The notes under the pieces: generated by a model | Database searches by the model: none | What the model saw: the letters and a program-made list of their open reading frames with translations, nothing else | What the model was told of the DNA's origin: nothing | Made by a program: the position numbers and the translations under genes | Part shown: positions 26,960 to 36,389 of the stretch, piece after piece | How the letters are laid out: each line of letters begins with the position of its first letter | How positions within the stretch are numbered: the stretch's first letter is position 1 | Source of the DNA: Gimesia maris | GTDB lineage: Bacteria > Planctomycetota > Planctomycetia > Planctomycetales > Planctomycetaceae | Direction of reading: 5' to 3' | Length of the DNA: 64,000 nt | NCBI RefSeq assembly: GCF_008298035.1 | Contig: NZ_CP042910.1 | Coordinates: forward strand, 7,564,001 to 7,628,000

Positions 26960-27543
26960 AAAAGCTGCAGAGTAAACAGCATAATATTTATCTGAAAGCA
27001 ACAACTTATCATGGTGTTTCTCTAATCGAAATGCTGGTAATGATTTCGTTGATCTCAGTCATTTTTACTGTTGGAGTAACACTGCTGGCGTTTCTGATGC
27101 GTGTCGAATTGCAAGGGACTGCCAGAATCCGGAGTTCAATGAACCTGCAGAGATTATCGAAGAATTTTCGTGAGGACGTAGCAGCAGCCAGAAAGGCTTC
27201 AATATTATCAAAAGAGAATCCCAAGCTACAAAAATTGAAGCTGGATCTGAAAGACGATATTTTTATCGTTTACTCTGCTGGTGAAAATGATAATGGAAAA
27301 TTCATTGTCCGTGAAAAAAATAATTCTACTCAGTTAATCTCACGAAATGAATATCTGATCTCAGAATCGCAGTTTCAATTTAGCATTGAAAATATTAACC
27401 AGCGCCAAATTGCTTCTCTGCGGTTGAAGTTTCCACCTGATGGATCTCATGAAAATAATACGATCAAAGTGCCTTTCAGAAAGCTCGACTTTGATGCAGC
27501 GATTAACCAGAAATACGCTTACGTTATAAAGGCCAAGGAATAA
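26956..27543 (+). CDS. Minor pseudopilin (GspJ-like)
   Basis: 195 residues. Leader ends TTYHG, then VSLIEMLVMISLISVIFTVGV: processing after Gly would leave Val in place of the usual Phe, with Glu at position 5 kept. The remainder is mixed, ending in the strand-rich part LRLKFPPDG and PFRKLDF. Size and place between the I-like and K-like proteins fit GspJ. It is translationally coupled to the upstream gene; the next starts 15 bases later. Confidence 0.75.
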   Translation: MKKLQSKQHNIYLKATTYHGVSLIEMLVMISLISVIFTVGVTLLAFLMRVELQGTARIRSSMNLQRLSKNFREDVAAARKASILSKENPKLQKLKLDLKDDIFIVYSAGENDNGKFIVREKNNSTQLISRNEYLISESQFQFSIENINQRQIASLRLKFPPDGSHENNTIKVPFRKLDFDAAINQKYAYVIKAKE

Positions 27544-27557
27544 ACTCGAGGTGAGAT

Positions 27558-28031
27558 ATGAAATCAATTGATCATAACTCTTTGCTTCCCCAGAATGACA
27601 AGCGCAGGAATCACTTTCGAAAGGGCGCAGTTGTCATCATACCCCTGGTGTGCCTGATTCTCACATTGGCGATCATCGGAGAATTATTAAAACAGACTTC
27701 GATAGAGCTCAATCAATTAAAAAAATCACAGCACAATTTACAGGCGATCTGGCTATCCGAGGCTGCGGTACAGCGCACAGTAAACAGACTTACGGAAGAT
27801 TTGACATATTCCGGTGAAACCTGGCAGATATCATCCCAGGAAATAGGTGGCCCTTATCCAGGGGAGGTAGTCATTGAGATAGACAGAGATTTAATACAGA
27901 ATCAAAGCATGATCCTGATTCGTACGAAAGCAAGCTATCCGGCCAAGGCAATCGAACGGGTTCGTGTGATTCGTGAATGGCCTGTTCAGCTTTCAAATAC
28001 AGCAATTGAGAATAATTCTCCTTCTCAATAA
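27558..28031 (+). CDS. PilX/GspK-like minor pilin protein
   Basis: 157 residues with GAGGTG six bases before the ATG. A basic leader (RRNHFRKG) precedes [21 protein letters not shown], which lacks the conserved Glu at position 5, as in some PilX/GspK-type tip subunits. The rest contains [17 protein letters not shown], a typical PilX/GspK phrase (LAEAG..~~A). It most likely starts or caps the pseudopilus. The gene is 25 bases before the first DUF1559 gene. Confidence 0.7.
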   Translation: MKSIDHNSLLPQNDKRRNHFRKGAVVIIPLVCLILTLAIIGELLKQTSIELNQLKKSQHNLQAIWLSEAAVQRTVNRLTEDLTYSGETWQISSQEIGGPYPGEVVIEIDRDLIQNQSMILIRTKASYPAKAIERVRVIREWPVQLSNTAIENNSPSQ

Positions 28032-28056
28032 GACAAACCGATCTGAAGGAACCATT

Positions 28057-28959
28057 ATGAAACATTTTTCACCTGCTGAAGTAGACTGTGATCAGAAAAA
28101 TTGTTGGGGATTTACACTGATCGAATTACTGGTGGTAATCGCAATTATTGCCATTTTAATTGCCCTCCTGCTACCAGCCGTTCAACAGGCGCGGGAAGCA
28201 GCCCGTAGATCATCCTGTAAGAACAATCTATTACAGCTTAATGTCGCATTGCATAATTATGAAATGGCTCACAATGTTCTTCCCCCAGGTTCCATAGATT
28301 CCGCAGGCCCGATCATCAATCAACCGAAGGGTTATGATGTCAGTTGGATTTTGCAGATTTTACCTTATCTTGATGAACGAACTGCCTTTAATAAATTCAA
28401 CTTTAACAAAAGTGTTTATGATCCTGCTAACAAAGAAGTCGCCAATTATCGTATTGCAGTTTTGCATTGCCCGTCAAATCCAAATCAGGGTCACTGTTAT
28501 GCAGGAGTACAAAATGATATCGAATCACCGATCGACGTAGATAATAATGGAGTTCTTTTTCTAAACAGTAGTGTCAGTTTTGACGAGATCCTGGATGGTT
28601 GTTCCAAAACTTTGTTCGTTGGCGAATTTATAGAAGGGAATCAATTGGGATGGGTTTCAGGAACCCGTTCTACCCTGCGCAATGCCGGTACCTTTATTAA
28701 TTCAGACGATGGAAAAATATTTACCGGTCAGGCAGCGTATGAAGAACGCTTTCAATCAGAGGAGGAAAGTACAATTTCTGGCAACACGACTCCCGATTCA
28801 AATAAATCTTTTGTAGGTGGTTTTTCGAGTTATCACACAGGAGGTGGCCATTTTGGTATCGGCGATGGCTCAGTTCGCTTTTTGAGCCAAAATATAAATC
28901 AGTCAGTCTATGAAGCCCTGGCTAATCGACACGATGGGCAACTCATTTCAGATTTTTAA
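28057..28959 (+). CDS. DUF1559 pseudopilin-like protein (copy 1)
   Basis: 300 residues from the ATG at 28057, which has AAGGA eight bases before it. The N-terminus contains [20 protein letters not shown] and then [19 protein letters not shown], the exact planctomycete DUF1559 type IV prepilin signature: cleavage after Gly, Phe at +1, Glu at +5. The C-terminus has [16 protein letters not shown], the conserved H-x-DG signature. These proteins are numerous in planctomycetes and are thought to be exported pilin-like surface proteins; individual roles are unknown. Placement in the gspF/pseudopilin operon suggests a substrate or major subunit of this system. Confidence 0.92.
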   Translation: MKHFSPAEVDCDQKNCWGFTLIELLVVIAIIAILIALLLPAVQQAREAARRSSCKNNLLQLNVALHNYEMAHNVLPPGSIDSAGPIINQPKGYDVSWILQILPYLDERTAFNKFNFNKSVYDPANKEVANYRIAVLHCPSNPNQGHCYAGVQNDIESPIDVDNNGVLFLNSSVSFDEILDGCSKTLFVGEFIEGNQLGWVSGTRSTLRNAGTFINSDDGKIFTGQAAYEERFQSEEESTISGNTTPDSNKSFVGGFSSYHTGGGHFGIGDGSVRFLSQNINQSVYEALANRHDGQLISDF

Positions 28960-29011
28960 AGCTTTACAGAGTTACCCGTATTTCATTACTTGTGATAACA
29001 GTTGTCGAACC

Positions 29012-29980
29012 ATGAAAATATCCCGCGATAATCCGGTACGTCAATTCGGTTTCGTCCTGATCGAATTGCTCACGGTCATTCTGGTCATTGCGATTCTGAT
29101 TACACTTTTATTGCCGGCAGTACAGCAGGCCCGAGAAGCAGCGCGGGCTACGACCTGTAAAAATAATCTGCAGCAAATTGGTCTGGCGCTGCAAAATTAC
29201 CAGATGTCACATCAAGTTCTGCCATCTGGATCAGTTAACACAACAGGCCCGATTCTGAATCGGCCTGTTGGATATCATGTAGGCTGGTTGATTCAGATAT
29301 TGCCACAACTGGAAGAAAAATCAGCCTTCATTGGTTATGATTTTCAATATGGAGTTTATGATCTCGCAAATCGCAAAATCGTCAACCACGTTATACCCGG
29401 GTTTTATTGTCCGTCCAATCCCAATGATACCTGGAACTATGTTGGCTGTCATAATAACTCAGAGTCACCTATCGATACCAATAATAATGGCGTCCTGTTT
29501 TTAAACAGCAGTATACGAGAAAAAGATTTAAAAGATGGTCGCTCGCACACAATCTTTATCGGAGAAGCCAGCGATGCAGGTTTATTGAGTTGGACCTCTG
29601 GGACTTCTTCTACACTCAGAAACATGGGTAGCAAAATTAATTCCACTATGTCTACACCAAGTAGTTTTGGTGCGCGATCTCACTATGGAGGAAGAGGTCG
29701 TTATTCATTCGAAGAGAATTCCGATGTAGATGGAATGGGTGAATATGAAATACGATCCTTACCTGAATTCTCGAATAAATCATCTAATGAAAATAAGGGG
29801 TTGAGTCCGGAAGAGCGCTTATTCCTACTCAAAGTTGGTGGATTTTCAAGCTCTCATTCTGAAGGAGCCCACTTTTGTCTTGGAGATGGGTCTGTTAGGT
29901 ATATCAGCCAGTTGACTGACGATGCGATTCTCAAAAACCTTGCCAACCGGCACGACTCTAATCTGATCGGGGACTATTAG
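29012..29980 (+). CDS. DUF1559 pseudopilin-like protein (copy 2)
   Basis: 322 residues from the ATG at 29012; the longer frame from 28910 would overlap copy 1. It has [39 protein letters not shown] and a C-terminal GAHFCLGDGSVRYIS. It follows copy 1 by 53 bases and aligns along its length (for example CPSNPN and [16 protein letters not shown] occur in both), so it arose by tandem duplication, with an added ~40-residue insert near residue 230. No ribosome site is seen. Likely a second pilin-like surface subunit. Confidence 0.9.
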   Translation: MKISRDNPVRQFGFVLIELLTVILVIAILITLLLPAVQQAREAARATTCKNNLQQIGLALQNYQMSHQVLPSGSVNTTGPILNRPVGYHVGWLIQILPQLEEKSAFIGYDFQYGVYDLANRKIVNHVIPGFYCPSNPNDTWNYVGCHNNSESPIDTNNNGVLFLNSSIREKDLKDGRSHTIFIGEASDAGLLSWTSGTSSTLRNMGSKINSTMSTPSSFGARSHYGGRGRYSFEENSDVDGMGEYEIRSLPEFSNKSSNENKGLSPEERLFLLKVGGFSSSHSEGAHFCLGDGSVRYISQLTDDAILKNLANRHDSNLIGDY

Positions 29981-29990
29981 AATTTAAATA

Positions 29991-31832
29991 ATGGATCGAG
30001 CTAACTCATACTTGAAATGGTTATTCGTGCTATTGGTTTTCGTCGCTGCAAACGAAAAGGTGGCCGAGGCTATTGAAATTCATGACATACGATGGGGATT
30101 TAATGATCGCCCGACTGCCTATCACATTAATCCTGTGACTCTGTTGATCGAAAATCCTGATTCCGAACCATTTGAAGGCGAAATTCAATTTCACCAGGAA
30201 TCATTTCGTGGCCAACAGATAGATATTGCACTTTCAACACGCACTTATGTTGCACCATTCGAAAAAAAATGGGTCCAGTATTATCCCTACTTTTCTGACT
30301 TCAATGGCAACTGGGTCGTAAGCTGGGATCAGAATGACATACGGCATTCTCAATCATTCCTTGCGCCTCGACCTGTGACTGAAAAATCGATTATTCAGCT
30401 GGTCACACCGGGCAGTCTGAATAGCGTGACTTCAGGCGTGAAATCGTTCCCAGAGGATCTCTATCCTTCCGTTACAGGTGCCACAGACGCTCTGCAGGAA
30501 ATAATCTTAGATCACCTTCCCAAGTGGGAAAAAACGCGACGCGAAGCCTTTATGGATTGGATTTATTCGGGAGGTATTCTGCATCTGTTTTTTGATTCAA
30601 ATGGTGACCCACTATCATTTCCCGATTCATACCGCCTGTTAAACCAACAAACGTCTCCTGCATTTTATGGAAAGGGAGTCATCTATTTTCATCAACATAA
30701 GCTGACGGATCTTTCGCCGGCAGAGTTAAGACAGGTGATCAATACAGACAAACATTATTCAGTAACTCCGACAAGAGAAATAGAGAATCAAGTAACAGGG
30801 ACAGATGTCGCATATCCTTCAAAGTACGAAAATATTTTTTATAAGAACACTGATGAAGAATTGCTGGCAACCTTGACGGAAATCAGTAAGCCACAACAAA
30901 TCTGGTATCTAATATTTCTACTTTCATTCATTTACTTAATCATTGTCGGGCCAGTTTATTATCTGATCACAAAATATTCCGAACATTATCGTACCTTTTA
31001 TCTTGTCTATGGCCTGAGCACACTTCTGTTCTGTTTCATATTTCTCTTTGTTGGACGATACAGCACTAATCAAACTTCTCAAATTCATTCACTGATCGTT
31101 GCTGATATTTTGCCGAATCACAAAACAATTATTTCAGAATGGTCCAGTCTGGGAATCGTATCTGGTGGAAATTTTCAAATTACCCATACTGGAGAATCAC
31201 ATATCTATTCGACATGTCAGACCTATTCCAAAGTGAATGGAATCAGCACCAGTGGAAAAAACGGCCATTTACAGGTCGATATTCCCCCAAATTCTTTTCG
31301 AACTTTTTTCCATCGTGCAAGAATCTCAAAATCATTGCTCGATGTAAATTTAGTATCATTCCTTGCCAATGAGACAGGACTGGAAGCGCTTTCACTTGAT
31401 CTGGGAAAAGAATTTCCCAGATCTGTTGAACAGGTTCATTTTGTATTTGGTTCAAAAATCTATGAACTGCAGATAGAAAGAAATCAATTGATCTATAGTG
31501 GGAAATCCAGGAGGCTGTACCCTTTACTGACAGAAAACCCACTTTTCGACACCAGTTACATCAGAACAAACAGGTTATTACCTTTTGTAAGACCAACAGA
31601 CAAAAAACAGGAATTTACTTTAGAACAGTTTTTCCCAATACTTGTACGAACATCACTCAAAGTGCCCCCAGACTCGATAAATCAGAATATCAACTGGCCA
31701 GATCACCGGGGAAAACTGCTCGTTATCGCTAAAATTCCTGAGTCTTTATTTCCAGAGACGCCCAACATCTTCAAAAAAGAGGGACTGATTTTATATTCGT
31801 TTGATATTCCATTGTCTGAACACGGCGGCTAA
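29991..31832 (+). CDS. Hypothetical membrane protein with large periplasmic domain
   Basis: 613 residues. A signal-like segment (residues 9-27) is followed by about 270 residues of beta-rich extracytoplasmic sequence (VTLLIENPDSEPFEGEIQFH), two membrane segments near 300-325 and 333-355, and a second soluble domain. The region DALQEIILDHLPKWEKTRREAFMDWIYSGG resembles the GldG/DUF4350-type proteins that pair with ABC-2 permeases. It lies 10 bases after the DUF1559 gene and 35 bases before a permease-like gene, so it may belong to the same operon. No catalytic motif is recognised. Confidence 0.65.
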   Translation: MDRANSYLKWLFVLLVFVAANEKVAEAIEIHDIRWGFNDRPTAYHINPVTLLIENPDSEPFEGEIQFHQESFRGQQIDIALSTRTYVAPFEKKWVQYYPYFSDFNGNWVVSWDQNDIRHSQSFLAPRPVTEKSIIQLVTPGSLNSVTSGVKSFPEDLYPSVTGATDALQEIILDHLPKWEKTRREAFMDWIYSGGILHLFFDSNGDPLSFPDSYRLLNQQTSPAFYGKGVIYFHQHKLTDLSPAELRQVINTDKHYSVTPTREIENQVTGTDVAYPSKYENIFYKNTDEELLATLTEISKPQQIWYLIFLLSFIYLIIVGPVYYLITKYSEHYRTFYLVYGLSTLLFCFIFLFVGRYSTNQTSQIHSLIVADILPNHKTIISEWSSLGIVSGGNFQITHTGESHIYSTCQTYSKVNGISTSGKNGHLQVDIPPNSFRTFFHRARISKSLLDVNLVSFLANETGLEALSLDLGKEFPRSVEQVHFVFGSKIYELQIERNQLIYSGKSRRLYPLLTENPLFDTSYIRTNRLLPFVRPTDKKQEFTLEQFFPILVRTSLKVPPDSINQNINWPDHRGKLLVIAKIPESLFPETPNIFKKEGLILYSFDIPLSEHGG

Positions 31833-31866
31833 GCACTATTAATTAATTTGAGGAAACAGGTGAGGC

Positions 31867-33438
31867 TTGAGAGGGTCATTCATTTTTGCCAGCTTTGCGC
31901 TGAAAAAAGATACCAGGGATAAAAAAACACACCTGCTTCGCTTTGTGTGTATTGGAATCGTGTTTTGTATTCTGTTCTCTTCATGGATAACCAGTTCGCG
32001 CGTTGGTTCCCCTGGCCTGGATTTTTTTACTAAAATTATCTGGCTAAATTTCTGGCTGGTAACATTAGCTGGAATTGGTTTCTTCTCTACGTCTATCACG
32101 GAGGAAAAAGAAGAAGAGACCCTTCCTTTATTAAAGCTGGCAGGAATCAATACGTTTGCCCTGTTAACAGGAAAATCCAGCGTAAGAGCATTACGCATGA
32201 TTTTGCTTTTGATGGGACAACTTCCTTTTTTACTGCTTTCAGTTTCATTAGGAGGAATCACTCCACTACAAATCTATGCAACACTTATCGCCATGATTGG
32301 CTATATAATTCTGATCTCAAATTTTGCCTTACTCTGTTCGGTCTATGCCAAAAGATCTGGTGAAGCGATTGCCCTTATGCTTACAGCACTCTTTTTCTAT
32401 TTCTTATTTCCCACACTTCAATATCATCTCACTGTCAACCTTCAATCTCGTGGTTACCTCACCTTAACTGATTCCATTTCCAGTAGCAGTAAGTATTTAT
32501 TTGTTATCAGCCAGGAGCACTCTGTTGTTGAACAAATCAAGCAGATTCTGACAACGGGTTATTCAGGCTCTATATTGAGTTCACAAGTCATCAGTAATGT
32601 TTCACTGGGAATTTTATTCTTTACACTAGCCTGGTTCATATTTGATTTTTGTACTGAGAAAACAACTATCAATGTATCTGGAAGTAGAAAATTTCAATCT
32701 CATAAACGCTTTATGAATTCCCGCCCCGGAACAAATGCTTTTGTCTGGAAAGAATTTCAGTTCTCAGGTGGGGGCCTAAAAGCAACTCTACTGAAGCTGA
32801 TTCTGTACCCAACATTGATTATCGTCATAGTAGGTGGTGGAATATTATTCGATCGATATACCACTTCCAGCTCTATTCAGTCATTTACCTGGAAGGAGTT
32901 GGTAAGTGCAGCTCTTCTCTTACTGTTCGTAAGCTTTATTGTAGAATGCACAATCTATGCCTCAAGAATTTTTCGAGAAGAGCGTATTCAAAAAATGATT
33001 CCGCTCCTGTCTATACTCCCATGTTCAATGTTTCGCATCGCCTATGAGAAAGTGGGGGGAATCATCCTGTCACTGATACCAGTTTGTCTCACCATTATTC
33101 TGGTCATTTTGATCGTGCCAGAAAGTATCACTTATCTTACAAGCTCTGGTTTATACTCACTGGTTCCTCTGATGATCATCCAATTCTGTATCTTTCTGCA
33201 TTTATTAGCATACTACTCACTGATGGTACGTTGGGGGGCTCTGGCATTTGCAATTGGCACATTTATTCTTGTGGAATCTTGCGCCACACCACTTTTACAA
33301 CTTTTCTATTTCATGTTCCAGGATACTATCGGAGAAGCTGGTGTACTGCTGCCTGCATTTTATTTAAGCCTGGTTTGCTGCTTCATTCTGCAAATGCTGA
33401 TAGCAGGGCGTTTCCATCAAATTGCTGCAGAAGAATAA
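31867..33438 (+). CDS. ABC-2-type permease-like membrane protein
   Basis: 523 residues, about 12 membrane segments in two halves. The N-terminal half contains ITEEKEEETLPLLKLAGINT after segment 2, the second half IFREERIQKMIPLLSILP, a repeat of the E-E-[RK]-x3-[LI]-P-LL pattern seen in ABC-2 permeases before a coupling helix. The first in-frame start is TTG at 31867 (an upstream in-frame TGA rules out longer forms). No ABC ATPase is in the window, so the partner must be elsewhere or it is not a transporter. The gene follows the 613-residue membrane protein. Confidence 0.65.
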   Translation: MRGSFIFASFALKKDTRDKKTHLLRFVCIGIVFCILFSSWITSSRVGSPGLDFFTKIIWLNFWLVTLAGIGFFSTSITEEKEEETLPLLKLAGINTFALLTGKSSVRALRMILLLMGQLPFLLLSVSLGGITPLQIYATLIAMIGYIILISNFALLCSVYAKRSGEAIALMLTALFFYFLFPTLQYHLTVNLQSRGYLTLTDSISSSSKYLFVISQEHSVVEQIKQILTTGYSGSILSSQVISNVSLGILFFTLAWFIFDFCTEKTTINVSGSRKFQSHKRFMNSRPGTNAFVWKEFQFSGGGLKATLLKLILYPTLIIVIVGGGILFDRYTTSSSIQSFTWKELVSAALLLLFVSFIVECTIYASRIFREERIQKMIPLLSILPCSMFRIAYEKVGGIILSLIPVCLTIILVILIVPESITYLTSSGLYSLVPLMIIQFCIFLHLLAYYSLMVRWGALAFAIGTFILVESCATPLLQLFYFMFQDTIGEAGVLLPAFYLSLVCCFILQMLIAGRFHQIAAEE

Positions 33439-33454
33439 ATACTCCACTACAATT

Positions 33455-34396
33455 TTACATGCGAGAATATCTCTGTTTGATCTTTTGTCCCGCAGCTTGT
33501 ACTGCCTCATAAGCACGATCGTATAAATCGGATCGCCTGAAAAACCCATGAATCATATCTTCATAGTTTAAATGCTCTACAATCACATCAGATTTTCGGA
33601 GCATCTCGATATACTGAACTGCCTCAGAATATAGTGGATCATAACCGGCGGTAATGACGAGAGTGTCCGGCATTCCAGCCAGATCTTTACAGCGGAGTGG
33701 TGAAGCATAGATTTCCCTGCCGGAAGACTCATCAGGCAGATATTGATCCCAAAACCATTCCATTGCCCGTTTTGTAAGGAAGTAATTAGTACCAAAGCTC
33801 TGGTAGGATTCTGTATCAAACTGATAATTTGTCACAGGGTAAACGAGTAACTGATAAACCAGGTTCAAAGATTCTGAATGTCTTGCTTTGAGAGCAACTG
33901 CAGTAGCAAGGTTTCCCCCCGCGCTATCACCGCCGACTGCAATCTGATGACGATCAATGCCGAGTTCACGGGCGTGTACTGAAATCCATTCCGTGGCTGA
34001 ATAAGAATCGTCAAAAGGAATCGGGTAGGGAAATTCCGGTGCCATACGATAATCTACCGAAATAACTTTACAACCTGAGGTACCGGCTAGATCCTGGCAT
34101 ACGCCATCATAGGCATCCAAGGTACCCATCACCCAGCCTCCGCCATGGAAGAAAACAAGGGCTGGCATTTCTTCTGCATTTATCATTATCGCTTCAGGTG
34201 GCGTATAGATACGAATTGGTATTTTCGTACCATTCACTGGGATTGATCGATTTTCAATACTTTGGGATGGTATATGTGGCTCGGGTGATGGAGTAAGCGT
34301 GCTCCGTATGAATTCCGGAGTCATTTCTTCAAATGGAGGTAAGTCTACTTTTGAAATTTCTTCCAGGTATTGGGCTACTTGTGGATGAACCGGCAT
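33455..34396 (-). CDS. Alpha/beta-hydrolase, hormone-sensitive-lipase (family IV) type
   Basis: 313 residues. The oxyanion motif HGGGW near residue 85, nucleophile GGDSAGGN near 155, the acid in TAGYDPLYSEAV and the His in MIHGFFRRS form a full HSL-family set. These carboxylesterases act on short-chain esters. No signal peptide is seen, so it is cytoplasmic. It ends 16 bases from the convergent permease stop. Confidence 0.9.
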   Translation of the reverse strand: MPVHPQVAQYLEEISKVDLPPFEEMTPEFIRSTLTPSPEPHIPSQSIENRSIPVNGTKIPIRIYTPPEAIMINAEEMPALVFFHGGGWVMGTLDAYDGVCQDLAGTSGCKVISVDYRMAPEFPYPIPFDDSYSATEWISVHARELGIDRHQIAVGGDSAGGNLATAVALKARHSESLNLVYQLLVYPVTNYQFDTESYQSFGTNYFLTKRAMEWFWDQYLPDESSGREIYASPLRCKDLAGMPDTLVITAGYDPLYSEAVQYIEMLRKSDVIVEHLNYEDMIHGFFRRSDLYDRAYEAVQAAGQKIKQRYSRM

Positions 34397-34672
34397 GGAT
34401 ATTCCTAAATTGAAGTATGCTGGCTAAGCAAACCAGTGAACATGAAAATGTAGCTTAAAAAGACCTCTTCTCGACAACCCGATTATAGCGAACAAGACAA
34501 TTGTTCCAGCACCCGGCATTAAATAGTTTTCAAAAAATGAATGACAATTTCACGATCGAGGATTATCTGACCTATCCTTTTAAAAGTAATCAGGTTGAAA
34601 CAAATCCAGCATTTCAACTCCCTCCAAAATGCACTAAATCTATTTCAATTAGTGAAACACAAGGAAGTTACC

Positions 34673-35782
34673 ATGTCATCTGATCCTATTCGCGTTCTTG
34701 TAGTCGACGATTCTGCAGTCATTCGTGGCTTGATTTCCAGAGCACTTGAGCAAGATCCTGCTATTTTAGTCTCCGGTACAGCAATGAATGGGGAATGCGC
34801 GTTGAGTTGGATGAAGTCTCATCCGGTTGACGTCGTCATTCTAGATGTTGAAATGCCTGTGATGGATGGATTGACAGCACTGAAAGAAATTCAAAATCGA
34901 TTTCCTGATATCCCTGTCATAATGGCAAGTGGCTTAACTTCCAAGGGTGCAGAGACGACTGTTAAAGCACTTTCCCTGGGTGCTGTCGGATGTGTAGCAA
35001 AGCCACAAACATCCAGTGCCGCTGAAAGTATTCGTGTGCTTTCCCAGGAACTGGTCATGATGATTAAAGCCGTTGGATCAAAGAATACAGCCCCTTCAAA
35101 AACCATACCCGTTTCTGAAAAGCATGTCACAACTCCTTCTAAAATAAAAAAGTCTGACACACGCAAAAAAACTTTATTCAGTAAGAATATTAAATTTTAT
35201 AAACAGCCGGAAGTCCTCGTCATAGGAACCAGTACGGGTGGCCCTAAAGCGTTAGCCGAACTTTTACCGCAGATTCCAGTCGACTTACCTATCCCAATTC
35301 TGATAGTACAACACATGCCACCAGGCTTTACAGAAATCCTGGCCGCGCATATTGAGAAAGACAGTGGTCGAACAACTGTTGAAGCCAAACATAACGAAGT
35401 ACTAGAGTCGCACAAAACTTATGTAGCACCAGGTGGAAGTCATCTTCTTATTGGCGAAAAGGATGGACATAAGGTTACAATAATAAGCCAGGACCCTCCT
35501 GAGCATTTTTGCAGGCCTTCTGTAAACCCGTTATTCAGATCTGCTGCAGAACATTTTGGAAATGCGACACTGGCTGTTATGTTAACAGGAATGGGAGAGG
35601 ATGGAATCGAAGGGAGTTTCGATATCGTCCATTCTGGAGGTACGATCATCGCTCAGGACGAAGCATCAAGTGTCGTCTGGGGAATGCCTGCAGCAGTCGT
35701 CGGCTCGGGGCTCGCCGATAAGGTTCTGCCACTCAGCGAAATAGCAGCAGAAATCAAATCTCATTGTCTCGTAAAAGCCTGA
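34673..35782 (+). CDS. cheB: Protein-glutamate methylesterase/glutaminase CheB
   Basis: 369 residues from the ATG at 34673, with AAGGAAG five bases before it; the longer frame has no ribosome site. Receiver domain (1-125): acidic pair in VVDDSAVI, phosphoacceptor Asp58 in LDVEMPVMDG, Lys in AKPQ. After a basic linker (130-175), the methylesterase domain has the catalytic triad Ser187 (GTSTGG), His214 (QHMPPGFT) and Asp310 (MGEDG). CheB removes methyl groups from chemoreceptor glutamates. No other che gene is adjacent; a hybrid kinase follows 600 bases later. It may act in a non-flagellar chemosensory system. Confidence 0.95.
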   Translation: MSSDPIRVLVVDDSAVIRGLISRALEQDPAILVSGTAMNGECALSWMKSHPVDVVILDVEMPVMDGLTALKEIQNRFPDIPVIMASGLTSKGAETTVKALSLGAVGCVAKPQTSSAAESIRVLSQELVMMIKAVGSKNTAPSKTIPVSEKHVTTPSKIKKSDTRKKTLFSKNIKFYKQPEVLVIGTSTGGPKALAELLPQIPVDLPIPILIVQHMPPGFTEILAAHIEKDSGRTTVEAKHNEVLESHKTYVAPGGSHLLIGEKDGHKVTIISQDPPEHFCRPSVNPLFRSAAEHFGNATLAVMLTGMGEDGIEGSFDIVHSGGTIIAQDEASSVVWGMPAAVVGSGLADKVLPLSEIAAEIKSHCLVKA

Positions 35783-36389
35783 ATACAAATAACTCACTTT
35801 GTTAACATCGGCCCCTCCAGATTATCGTCACAATCAACAAGCCTGTCATGATCCGGGAATCATTGACAATCGATCTAAAGGTCGATTTTCTTTTTCTTGT
35901 AGTGATTACCTCAAGTACAACACGATAACTTATACTGACCTGATAACGACTCTCTCTAGTGAAGTGCTAGCTGGAATTATCAGATTCACGATTAAGTTAC
36001 CTCTCAAGAGCAAGCAACTTTGAATCTATCTGGTTGAATTTGAGGCCGAACTGATCTGTTTCCGGTATTTTATTTTGCCGAATCTATTATCGGGATTCTG
36101 ATCAATCCAGTATTTCAATTAGAAAACCAGATTTTTGTTGACCGCCAGTATCGTTCACCCCCCTCTGAACGGTGCTGGCGTTTTTATTTTCATAGAGAAC
36201 TAATCAACAAATAATCCATCCTTTCCGCATCGTAATTAATAGTACCGTTGGCTGTTACGATCACTTCAATCTGCAAGCATCATACATTCCCAAATCAAAT
36301 TCTATTATTTCGTGATGATTGTCATTTCCTAAATCATCGCAATTTTTTTCAGCATACAGTTATAAGGAGGGATTCGCCTCTATTCGGGT
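35783..36389. other. Gene-free stretch after cheB
   Basis: 607 bases. A terminator at 36143-36190 lies ~360 bases after cheB, unusually far, so the interval could carry a long 3' UTR or an unlisted small RNA ending there. No open frame looks coding. An AAGGAGG at 36363 is 20 bases before the kinase ATG, too far for normal use. Confidence 0.5.
36143..36190 (+). terminator. Strong rho-independent terminator
   Basis: A 15-pair stem (36143-36157 with 36166-36180, two G-U pairs) with an eight-base C-rich loop is followed by TTTTTATTTT. It works on the plus strand only, since the minus side has no T-run. Confidence 0.88.
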
